From: Oscillospiraceae bacterium
GTDB taxonomy: Bacteria > Bacillota > Clostridia > Oscillospirales > Acutalibacteraceae
Assembly (NCBI GenBank): GCA_015066085.1
Contig: SVPA01000007.1
Location: 1-64,000, forward strand
DNA: 64,000 nt
Reading direction: 5' to 3'
In this document: piece after piece, positions 37,805 to 46,469 of the stretch
Layout: every line of letters starts with the position of its first letter
How positions within the stretch are numbered: the stretch's first letter is position 1
The notes under the pieces: generated by a model
Told to the model about the DNA's origin: nothing
Database searches by the model: none
What the model saw: the letters and a program-made list of their open reading frames with translations, nothing else
Translations under genes and position numbers: made by a program

Positions 37805-38683
37805 ATGGGTTTCCACGCAACTTTAGTAATTATGGCGGCAGGAATGGGAAGCCGTTTCGGCGGACTTAAACAGGCCGAGCCGGTTGGAAAAAACGGGGAG
37901 GCAATAGTTGACTATGCCGTTTACGACGCCGTTAAAGCAGGGTTTGATAAGGTTGTTTTTGTTATAAAACACGAAATTGAAGAAGACTTTAAAACTTTAG
38001 TTGGAAACCGAATTGAAAAAATGGTTAAGGTTGAGTACGCCTTTCAGGAAAAAACCGACCTGCCGGGCGGTTTTGTCTGCCCCGAAACCCGAGTTAAGCC
38101 GTGGGGGACGGGTCAAGCCATTCTTTCTTGTAAAAACCTTGTAAACGAGCCTTTCGCCGTAATAAACGCCGACGATTACTACGGAAAATCCGCCTTTGTT
38201 TCTTTATATAACGAACTTAAAAAACAGGCACAGGGCGAATACTGTATGGTCGGTTTTAAACTTGTCAACACCCTTACCGAAAACGGCACCGTTTCAAGAG
38301 GCGTTTGTCTTCAGGAAGACGGTTACCTTAAAGATGTAGACGAGGTTACAAAAATTAAAGACTGTAAGGCCTTTGACGACGAGGGAAATGTTACCGACGA
38401 GTTTTCTCCCGACACCTTGGTTTCAATGAATATGTGGGGTCTTACTCCCGATATATTCGGATATCTTGAGGAGGATTTTAAACTCTTCCTTAAAGAAAAT
38501 ATAAATGAACCAAAAGCCGAATTCTTTATTCCAAAGGAAATTGACGCTCTTATTAAACGGGGAGAGAAAAAGGTTCGTGTTCTCTCAAGCGACGACCGTT
38601 GGTACGGCGTTACCTACCGAGAGGATAAACAAAGCGTTGTTGACGCAATTGCCGAAATGACCGCAAAAGGAATGTATGATTAA
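37805..38683 (+). CDS. Sugar-phosphate nucleotidyltransferase family protein
   Basis: LVIMAAGMGSRFGGLKQAEPVG; WGTGQAILSCKN; FAVINADDYYG. Confidence 0.9.
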   Translation: MGFHATLVIMAAGMGSRFGGLKQAEPVGKNGEAIVDYAVYDAVKAGFDKVVFVIKHEIEEDFKTLVGNRIEKMVKVEYAFQEKTDLPGGFVCPETRVKPWGTGQAILSCKNLVNEPFAVINADDYYGKSAFVSLYNELKKQAQGEYCMVGFKLVNTLTENGTVSRGVCLQEDGYLKDVDEVTKIKDCKAFDDEGNVTDEFSPDTLVSMNMWGLTPDIFGYLEEDFKLFLKENINEPKAEFFIPKEIDALIKRGEKKVRVLSSDDRWYGVTYREDKQSVVDAIAEMTAKGMYD

Positions 38684-38711
38684 AAAAAGCACCTTCGGGT
38701 GCTTTTTTTAG
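38684..38711. terminator. Terminator between convergent genes
   Basis: aaaaaaagcacc ttc gggtgctttttt. Confidence 0.85.
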
Positions 38712-38726
38712 CAAAACGGAGTGGCT

Positions 38727-38981
38727 TTAATTTCTATGTCCTAAATATTTCTCCCTTGTAGCAAGTCCACCGCGAATATGTCTTTCCCGTTTGTTTTTTT
38801 CAAGCACCTTTTTAACCTGACGGTAGAGTCTTGGATTCTCTCTTTTAAGGCGCTCGGTAACATCTTTATGTACGGTAGATTTTGAAACCTTAAAAACCTT
38901 TGCCGCCGCCCTTACGGTCGCCCCGGTATCAAGAATATATTCCCCGAGAATTACGGCTCTGTCCTGTGCTGTGTCTCTCAT
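38727..38981 (-). CDS. spoIIID: Sporulation transcriptional regulator SpoIIID
   Basis: GEYILDTGATVRAAAKVFKVSKSTVHKDVTERL. Confidence 0.95.
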   Translation of the reverse strand: MRDTAQDRAVILGEYILDTGATVRAAAKVFKVSKSTVHKDVTERLKRENPRLYRQVKKVLEKNKRERHIRGGLATREKYLGHRN

Positions 38982-39028
38982 ACAATCAACTCCTAATGGA
39001 GTATATGAGAAAAAATTAAGGAATATGA

Positions 39029-39068
39029 AAAAAAGAGCAAGACCCTTTGGTCTTGCTCTTTTAAATTT
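39029..39068. terminator. Terminator
   Basis: aaaaaagagcaagacc cttt ggtcttgctctttt. Confidence 0.8.
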
Positions 39069-39072
39069 TTTC

Positions 39073-39951
39073 TTATTTTACAAAGGTTTTGCCGTAATAG
39101 TTAAGGGTGAAACTGCCGTTTGTAATTTCAAGGGTATCGCTTTGTCCGTCGGAGTATTCAACGATTGCTCCCTTTTCGGTGGGGGACCAAAGTCCTGCCT
39201 CGGCGCCGGCTAATAAAAGTTTGCCGTTTTCGGTAAACTGAACGCTCATGCTGTTGTCGTTTGCAGTCCACTCGTTAGAAACTAAATGATACTGATTTGC
39301 AACAGTCTTTACTACTTTATCGTTTTTAGCCGAGTCCTTAACAAAAACTCTTCCAAGTTCATCGTCGTAAAGAATTTTTCCTCCGCCGATAATCTTATAC
39401 TCTACATCATAGAGAAGGTCTACAGTAGGCTTAAGAGTAACCGACATATTTGAGTAGGTGTAGGGGCCGTAGTCGCTTTTAGAACCGGAAAGGGTATATT
39501 TTCCGTCTGATTTGATTTCAAGGGCGGTATCGGCGGGAAGGTCGCCCGTAATATAAGAATATTTTCCAATAACTTCAGGATGTTTTGAAACAACCGGCTC
39601 TGTTGTTATTGTAAGGGTTGTCGGGTCTTCAAGGGTTACTTCTCCCAAAGTTCCCATTTTAAGAACAAGACCGTTTTCGGTTGCAACAACGGGGAAGGTT
39701 GAAATTACATATCCGTTTGCGTCCCAAGCGGTTACCGTGTTGTTTTCAGCATTGATTTTTATTGTTTTTGCCTTGTCGTTATCTAATTTCCAACAACCAA
39801 CAAAATCCGAAACGCTAACTGTGGTAGCAGAATTGTCGGAAGAAGGAGTGCTGCTGTTGTCGGTCGAAGGGGTTTCAGAACCGCAGGCAACCAAAGCACA
39901 GCAAAGGCAGACAGCCAAAATTAAAGCAATTAACTTTTTCATTAAAAACAC
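39073..39951 (-). CDS. Hypothetical lipoprotein
   Basis: Lipobox CCALVACGS followed by Ser/Thr-rich linker. Confidence 0.8.
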   Translation of the reverse strand: MFLMKKLIALILAVCLCCALVACGSETPSTDNSSTPSSDNSATTVSVSDFVGCWKLDNDKAKTIKINAENNTVTAWDANGYVISTFPVVATENGLVLKMGTLGEVTLEDPTTLTITTEPVVSKHPEVIGKYSYITGDLPADTALEIKSDGKYTLSGSKSDYGPYTYSNMSVTLKPTVDLLYDVEYKIIGGGKILYDDELGRVFVKDSAKNDKVVKTVANQYHLVSNEWTANDNSMSVQFTENGKLLLAGAEAGLWSPTEKGAIVEYSDGQSDTLEITNGSFTLNYYGKTFVK

Positions 39952-40094
39952 CTCATTTAAATTTTCAGACCTTTCGTCTTAAGCGGATTATAACATATTT
40001 TTTGTGTAAAATCTACCCTTATTTTTGTCTTTTTTTGACTCTCCAATATAAATATATTATTATATATATAATTATTAAATTTATCATTGAAAAA

Positions 40095-40103
40095 TGTGAA
40101 TAA
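40095..40103 (-). promoter_or_regulatory. DnaA-box-like site upstream of dnaA
   Basis: tgtgaataa = TTATTCACA on the minus strand, one mismatch to TTATCCACA. Confidence 0.6.
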
Positions 40104-40195
40104 CTGTGATATACTTTTATGTGTATATTATGTCGTGGTAATTTTAATTTTTTTATTTTAAAATAGAATATGACAAAAAAGAAAGGGAGAAAAAA

Positions 40196-41512
40196 ATGCA
40201 GATTGAATCTTTGACCGATATTTGGGACGCCGTCTGTGAAGAACTTAAAAAGAGAATGACCGAAATTTCTTTTAATGTTTGGTTTAAAGACCTTCATCTT
40301 ATTGAAATCAGAAACGGTGAAATTGTTCTCGGAATTTATTCCGATTATAAAAAGCAAATTATTGAATCGAACTATATGCATATAATCAAGCCCTGTATTA
40401 TGGAAATTATGGGAATTGATATGGAAGTTAAAATTGTTGTTGAGGACGAAAACGGAAAAATTCTTCAAAACACCGTTACTCCCGCAAATTCTTCCTTTGA
40501 AGACAGTTTTACCTTTGATAACTTCATAATGGGCTCTTGTAACCGCTTTGCCCACGCCGCTTCAATGGCAGTTGCCGACAACCCGAGAATTATTTACAAC
40601 CCTCTTGTAATTTACGGTCCGTCGGGCGTTGGCAAGACCCACCTTATGCTTGCTATCCGTAACAGAATTAAGGAAAAGTTCCCCGAAAAGAAAATTGAAT
40701 ATGTCCGCTGCGAAGAATTTACAAGCAACCTTATTGAAGCAATTCATACCGGAACGGCAGACCTTTTCAGAAGCCGTTTTAGAAACCTTGACGTTATGCT
40801 TATTGACGATATTCAGTTTATCGCCGGTAAAGAGCAGACCCAGGAAGAATTCTTTAACACCTTTAACGCTCTTCATCAGGGCGGAAAACAGTTAGTCTTT
40901 ACAATGGACAGGCCTCCGAAAGATGTTAAAACCCTTGACGACAGAATCCGCAACCGTCTTGAAATGGGCCTTTTTGCCGATATTACCCCGCCCGACTATG
41001 AAACCCGTGTAGGTATTATCAAGAAAAAGGCAGAATCTCTCGGAATTTCGATTGAAGAAAACCTTGTTCACTATATTGCCGAACATATTAAAATGAACAC
41101 CCGTCAACTTGAGGGTGTTGTCAAAAAACTTCAGGCTTTAATCAGTATCCAAAACCACACCCCGACAATTGCAGTTGTTCAGAACATAATCCGCGAGGTA
41201 GTAAACGATACCAAACCCGAGCCTATAAAAATTGAAAAAATAATTGCCGAGGTTGCCCGTACCTATGATGTTTCGGAAAACGAAATAATTTCAAAGCGTA
41301 AAACGGCCGAACTTGCAAAAGCCCGTCAAATTGCAATGTATATTGCAAAGGAAACCACCGAACTCGGTTACAAGCCAATCGGAGAGGCTTTCGGTAAAGA
41401 CCATACTACCGTTTTATATGCGGTTAAGAAAATTGAAAGTTGGTCAAAAGAGAACCCCAGAGAAAAAGAACTCATTGACGATATTATTAAAAACCTCAAA
41501 ACCGAAGGCTAA
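40196..41512 (+). CDS. dnaA: Chromosomal replication initiator protein DnaA
   Basis: YGPSGVGKTHLMLAI; LIDDIQFIAGKEQTQEEFFNTFN; FGKDHTTVLYA. Confidence 0.98.
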   Translation: MQIESLTDIWDAVCEELKKRMTEISFNVWFKDLHLIEIRNGEIVLGIYSDYKKQIIESNYMHIIKPCIMEIMGIDMEVKIVVEDENGKILQNTVTPANSSFEDSFTFDNFIMGSCNRFAHAASMAVADNPRIIYNPLVIYGPSGVGKTHLMLAIRNRIKEKFPEKKIEYVRCEEFTSNLIEAIHTGTADLFRSRFRNLDVMLIDDIQFIAGKEQTQEEFFNTFNALHQGGKQLVFTMDRPPKDVKTLDDRIRNRLEMGLFADITPPDYETRVGIIKKKAESLGISIEENLVHYIAEHIKMNTRQLEGVVKKLQALISIQNHTPTIAVVQNIIREVVNDTKPEPIKIEKIIAEVARTYDVSENEIISKRKTAELAKARQIAMYIAKETTELGYKPIGEAFGKDHTTVLYAVKKIESWSKENPREKELIDDIIKNLKTEG

Positions 41513-41801
41513 ATTAAGGGCAGAGGGAAATCTTAAGTTTACTTAAAACCCCTTACCCAAAATCTTTATAACCTCCTGTTAAAAATAAGGTTATTCTACT
41601 TATTCAACTTAATTAACACGAAGTTATTCACGAGGCTGTTAAAAACTAAAAAGTTATTAACATATCCAATTTTTATCAAATTTTTATTAAAAAACGAAAA
41701 GTGCTTTGTTTTACTGACATAAAACCACTTTTTCAACTTTTTAACACCCCCTAATAATACTACTATTTTTTAGATTATTAATTACTAAAGGAGTTTTCTG
41801 T
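41513..41801. other. Candidate oriC segment between dnaA and dnaN
   Basis: AT-rich 290 bp with DnaA-box-like ttattcacg (41624-41632) and ttattcaac (41600-41608). Confidence 0.6.
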
Positions 41802-42899
41802 ATGCGTTTTACAACCGCTAGAAGCGAACTTTTAGAGGCAGTACAAAATCTTTCAAGAATTGTTACCAAAACAAGTCAGCCCGTTTTAGAGGGAATTCTT
41901 ATTTCGGCTGAACAAGGTAAAATTACCCTTGTAAGTTATAACCTTGAAATGAGTATGAAAAAGGTAATATATGCCTCTTGCGAAGAAGAGGGAGATATTG
42001 TAATAAGTGCAAAACTTCTTACCGAAATTCTCCGCCGAAGCGACGGGGCTCAGGTTACCGTTGAAGCCGACGAACGCCTTATGTGCCATATTCGTTCGGG
42101 TAACGCCGTTTTTGACATTATGGGAATGAGTGCTCTCGATTTCCCCGAAACCCCCTCTGTCCCCGAAACCGAAAAAATTACAATAAACGGCGGTCTTCTT
42201 AAAGATATGGTAAGAGGAACCCTTTTTGCCGTTGCTACTACCGAAGGCTCCCGTCCTATTCTTACCGGTCTTAATATTACGGTTGAACAGGGCGTTGCCC
42301 GTTTTATCGGTATTGACGGAAGAAGAATGGGAATAAGAAAAGAAAATATTTCGTCGGGTGTTGACTGTAATTTTGTAATTTCGGGCAAGGCAATCGGCGA
42401 AGCGGTTAAAATTATTGCCGATGACAGCGAAAATATTGATATTTATATTACAAAAACCCTTGTTTCTTTCAAAATTGACGGTTATACTCTTGTTTCCCGT
42501 CTTCTTGAAGGAGTATTCGTAAATTACGAAAAGGCTATTCCTAAAGAGTTTTTACAAACCTTAACGGTTAAAACCAGAGATATTATTGATATTGTTGAAA
42601 GAATTTCGCTTGTTGTTAACGACCGCCTTACAACCCCCGTTCGTTGCTCAATGGGAAATCCTGTTTCAACCTTTAAATGTATTTCGGCGGTCGGCTGTGC
42701 TACCGATACATACGAAACCGAACTTAACGGACCGGAATTTGAAATTGGAATAAACGCTCAATATCTTCTTGATGCACTTCGTGCTACCGAAACCGATGAG
42801 GTTAAAATCAGTTTCAAGGGCTCAAGCGAGGGCTTCCTTATTGAGCCTATAAACGGCGACAGTTTCCTTTATATGATAATGCCGATGCGAATTAAATAA
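41802..42899 (+). CDS. dnaN: DNA polymerase III beta subunit
   Basis: Sliding-clamp sequence, YMIMPMRIK C-terminus, position after dnaA. Confidence 0.98.
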   Translation: MRFTTARSELLEAVQNLSRIVTKTSQPVLEGILISAEQGKITLVSYNLEMSMKKVIYASCEEEGDIVISAKLLTEILRRSDGAQVTVEADERLMCHIRSGNAVFDIMGMSALDFPETPSVPETEKITINGGLLKDMVRGTLFAVATTEGSRPILTGLNITVEQGVARFIGIDGRRMGIRKENISSGVDCNFVISGKAIGEAVKIIADDSENIDIYITKTLVSFKIDGYTLVSRLLEGVFVNYEKAIPKEFLQTLTVKTRDIIDIVERISLVVNDRLTTPVRCSMGNPVSTFKCISAVGCATDTYETELNGPEFEIGINAQYLLDALRATETDEVKISFKGSSEGFLIEPINGDSFLYMIMPMRIK

Positions 42900-42914
42900 T
42901 TTAGGATTTATAAA

Positions 42915-43130
42915 ATGAAAAAAATTTTTATTAAAGAAGAGTTTATCAGACTTGACAGCGCTTTAAAACTTGCAGGTTTTGTTTCTACCGGCGGTCACGC
43001 AAAAATGGTAATTCAAGGCGGAGAAGTTCTTGTAAACGGCGAAACTTGTTTGATGCGCGGAAAAAAACTCAAAAAAGGGGACACCGCCGAGTTTGAAGGT
43101 CAGGGTCTTGAAGTAGATTATGAAGGCTAA
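42915..43130 (+). CDS. yaaA: S4 domain protein YaaA
   Basis: IKEEFIRLDSALKLAGFVSTGGHAKMVIQGGEVLVNGE; between dnaN and recF. Confidence 0.92.
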   Translation: MKKIFIKEEFIRLDSALKLAGFVSTGGHAKMVIQGGEVLVNGETCLMRGKKLKKGDTAEFEGQGLEVDYEG

Positions 43131-44187
43131 AAAACTTTCAGGCAACTCTTTTCGCAATCTTTTGCCCTTTGAGGTTGAATTTTGCGACAAGGTTAATATA
43201 ATTTACGGCGATAATGCCCAGGGAAAGACAAATCTTATTGAGGGTTTGTGGCTTTTTACGGGCGCAAAAAGTTTTAGAACCTCAAAAGACACGGAACTTG
43301 TTGCTTTCGGTCAACAAAAGGCAGAACTTTCTCTCGATTTTATAAGCGGAGGAATTGAACGAGAGGCTAAAATTACCGTTACAAACCGCCGAAATGCCGA
43401 ACTTGACACCAAAAAACTTAAAACGGCTTCGGCTCTTGCGGGAAATTTTTGTGCCGTTGTCTTTTCCCCGGTTGATTTGCAGACGGTAAAAGACGGACCC
43501 GCTCTTCGCAGAAAGTTTGTTGACCTTGCAATTTATCAGTTATATCCGAGTTATGCTCCCGTTTTAAAAGATTATACAAAGGCGGTAATTCAAAGAAACG
43601 CCCTTTTAAAAAGCATGGACAAAAAACTTGTTTCAAACGATTTGCTTGACGCTTTTGAAGAAGAAATAAGCCTTCTCGGTAAAAAAATAATAGACTATCG
43701 AATTAAATACTGTTCCCATCTTACGCAGAATGCGTCGGATATTTATAGGGAACTTTCCTCGCTCAGAGAAGAACTTGAGGTTGAGTATTTACCCTCTTGT
43801 CCCGTTGAAGATTTGGCAGAAAGGCTTTATATGAGCCGAAAAACCGATGTTTTTTTGGGAATTACTTCGGTTGGTCCTCATAGGGACGACCTTGATTTTA
43901 AAATTAACGGAATTTCGGCAAGAAATTTCGGAAGTCAGGGTCAGCAAAGAAGCGTTGCTTTGTCCCTTAAACTTGCCGAGGCTAAAACCTTAAAGGATAT
44001 TACGGGGGAACAACCCGTTGCTATTCTTGACGATGTTATGAGCGAACTTGACCCATCACGCCAAGCCTTTATTCTTAATCATATTAAAGACTGGCAAGTT
44101 TTTATAACCTGTTGCGATAAAGCCAATATTAACCCATTAAAAGAAGGAAAAGTCTTTACGGTTTTAGGCGGAAAGGTTAAAGAATAA
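43120..44187 (+). CDS. recF: DNA replication/repair protein RecF
   Basis: YGDNAQGKTNLIEGLW (Walker A), ILDDVMSELD. Confidence 0.97.
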   Translation: MKAKKLSGNSFRNLLPFEVEFCDKVNIIYGDNAQGKTNLIEGLWLFTGAKSFRTSKDTELVAFGQQKAELSLDFISGGIEREAKITVTNRRNAELDTKKLKTASALAGNFCAVVFSPVDLQTVKDGPALRRKFVDLAIYQLYPSYAPVLKDYTKAVIQRNALLKSMDKKLVSNDLLDAFEEEISLLGKKIIDYRIKYCSHLTQNASDIYRELSSLREELEVEYLPSCPVEDLAERLYMSRKTDVFLGITSVGPHRDDLDFKINGISARNFGSQGQQRSVALSLKLAEAKTLKDITGEQPVAILDDVMSELDPSRQAFILNHIKDWQVFITCCDKANINPLKEGKVFTVLGGKVKE

Positions 44188-44205
44188 TTCTTACGAGATG
44201 ATTTT

Positions 44206-44475
44206 ATGTACTTACATTTAGGCGAAGATACCATAGTTAAAACAAGCGATATAATCGGTATTTTTGATATGGATACCACAACCGTTATGAAATCGTCAAG
44301 AAACTTTTTAAACAAAGCCGAAAAGGAAAAAAGGGCGGTTACGGTATCTTTTGAACTTCCAAAGTCTTTTGTTGTTCTTAAAAAGAGGGAAGACAAAAAA
44401 CCAACCGTTTATATAACCCAACTTTCAAGCACAACGCTTGAAAACAGGTCTAAAACATTTTTAGGTTATAAATAA
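44206..44475 (+). CDS. remB: Extracellular matrix regulator RemB (DUF370)
   Basis: MYLHLGEDTIVKTSDIIGIFDMDTTT; between recF and gyrB. Confidence 0.92.
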   Translation: MYLHLGEDTIVKTSDIIGIFDMDTTTVMKSSRNFLNKAEKEKRAVTVSFELPKSFVVLKKREDKKPTVYITQLSSTTLENRSKTFLGYK

Positions 44476-44508
44476 TTTTAAAAACAAATTTTTTTCAAGG
44501 AGAAAAAG

Positions 44509-46452
44509 ATGGATAACAATACAAATATCCCCGTAGTATCAGGCAATTATGACGAAAATTCCATACAGGTACTTGAAGGACTTGAGGCGGTTAGAAAACG
44601 CCCCGGTATGTATATCGGTTCAACCGGAGAAAGAGGTCTTCACCACCTTGTTTATGAAATCGTCGACAACTCTATTGACGAGGCTCTTGCGGGCTTTTGC
44701 GACAAAATAGTTGTTGAACTTCTTGACGGGGGTCTTGTCCGTGTAATAGATAACGGACGAGGAATTCCAACGGGAATAAATCCCCAAAAGGGAATACCTA
44801 CCGTAACGGTTGTCTTTACAATACTTCACGCAGGCGGTAAGTTCGGCGGAAACGGATATAAGGTTTCGGGCGGACTTCACGGCGTTGGCGCCTCGGTTGT
44901 TAACGCACTGTCGAGTTGGCTTGAAGTTGAGGTTAAGGACGGCAAGAATATTCATAAACAACGCTATGAAAAGGGAAATATTGTAACCGATTTAGAGGTT
45001 ATTGGTACAACGAGCGAAACAGGTACTACCGTTACCTTTAAGCCCGACCCCACTATATTTACCGATACTACCGTTTACGACTATGAAACCCTTAAAAAAC
45101 GCCTTCGTGAACAGGCTTTCCTAAATGCCGGAATAAGAATTGAACTTAAAGACAGCCGTACCGATGTTTTTGAGCCCCAAACCGAAGAATTTTTCTACGA
45201 GGGCGGTATTCGTTCTTATGTTGAATTTTTGCTTGAGGGAATAAAGAAAGACCGTCTTCACGACGATGTTATCTATCTTAGCACCGCAACCGAAGACCAG
45301 ACGGCAGAAATAGCGCTTCTTTGGTCCACCGCTTATGATAATAAGATAATGTCCTTTGCAAACACCCTTTATACCGTTGACGGCGGTACCCACGAGCAAG
45401 GTTTTAAACAGGCCCTTGCAAACACCGTTAACAAATACGCTTTCGACTTTAAACACCTCAAGGAAGGCAATCCCCGTCTTAAAGGCGAGGATATTATGGA
45501 GGGTCTTGTTGCCGTTGTTTCGGTTAAACTTAGTGACGCCCAGTTTGAAAGCCAGACAAAAGCAAAACTCGGTAATACCTCAATCGGAAAACTTGTCCGT
45601 GACCTTGTAAACGACAAACTTTACCGCTTCTTAGAGGAACACCCGGCTGACGCTAAAATAATAATTGAAAAATCTATTGCTTCTTCTAACGCCCGTGAAG
45701 CCGCTCAAAAGGCAAGAGAGGCTTCCCGTAACAAGTCGGGAATCGGCGGAAAAACCCGTATGCCCGAAAAGTTAAAGGACTGTATTTCCGACGACCCGAC
45801 AAAAACCGAAATCTATATCGTCGAGGGTGACTCGGCAGGAGGCAGTGCAGTAGAGGGAAGAAACTCCACCTATCAGGCAATTTTGCCTCTTTGGGGTAAA
45901 ATGCTTAACGTAGAAAAGGCAAGAGATGACAAAGTTTACGGAAACGATAAACTAACCCCCGTTATTGTCGCACTCGGCACAGGAATTGGAGAGAATTTCG
46001 ATATTGAAAAACTCCGCTATGATAAAATTGTAATTATGGCCGATGCCGACGTCGACGGAAGTCACATCAGAACACTTCTTCTGACCTTCTTCTTCCGCTA
46101 TATGCCAGAACTTATTGAAACAGGACACATTTATTTGGCACAACCGCCTTTGTTCCGTGTTTCAAAAGGAAAACAGCACTTTGACGCCTTTACCGACGAA
46201 GAAAAGGCCGAATATATTGAGCGTCTTGGCGGTACTGCCGATGTTCAGCGTTATAAGGGTCTTGGTGAAATGGACCCCGACCAACTTTGGGAAACAACCT
46301 TAAACCCCGAAACGAGAACCTTTTTACAAGTTACTATGAGTGACGCCGAAGAGGCCGACGCAACCTTTACAATGCTAATGGGCGAAGAGGTTGAACCCAG
46401 AAAACAGTTTATTGAAGAAAATGCGGTCTTTGCGACCGACCTTGATATTTAA
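44509..46452 (+). CDS. gyrB: DNA gyrase subunit B
   Basis: EGLEAVRKRPGMYIGSTGERGLHHLVYEIVDNSIDEALAG; IVEGDSAGGSA. Confidence 0.98.
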   Translation: MDNNTNIPVVSGNYDENSIQVLEGLEAVRKRPGMYIGSTGERGLHHLVYEIVDNSIDEALAGFCDKIVVELLDGGLVRVIDNGRGIPTGINPQKGIPTVTVVFTILHAGGKFGGNGYKVSGGLHGVGASVVNALSSWLEVEVKDGKNIHKQRYEKGNIVTDLEVIGTTSETGTTVTFKPDPTIFTDTTVYDYETLKKRLREQAFLNAGIRIELKDSRTDVFEPQTEEFFYEGGIRSYVEFLLEGIKKDRLHDDVIYLSTATEDQTAEIALLWSTAYDNKIMSFANTLYTVDGGTHEQGFKQALANTVNKYAFDFKHLKEGNPRLKGEDIMEGLVAVVSVKLSDAQFESQTKAKLGNTSIGKLVRDLVNDKLYRFLEEHPADAKIIIEKSIASSNAREAAQKAREASRNKSGIGGKTRMPEKLKDCISDDPTKTEIYIVEGDSAGGSAVEGRNSTYQAILPLWGKMLNVEKARDDKVYGNDKLTPVIVALGTGIGENFDIEKLRYDKIVIMADADVDGSHIRTLLLTFFFRYMPELIETGHIYLAQPPLFRVSKGKQHFDAFTDEEKAEYIERLGGTADVQRYKGLGEMDPDQLWETTLNPETRTFLQVTMSDAEEADATFTMLMGEEVEPRKQFIEENAVFATDLDI

Positions 46453-46469
46453 GGAAAGGAGAGAGCAAT

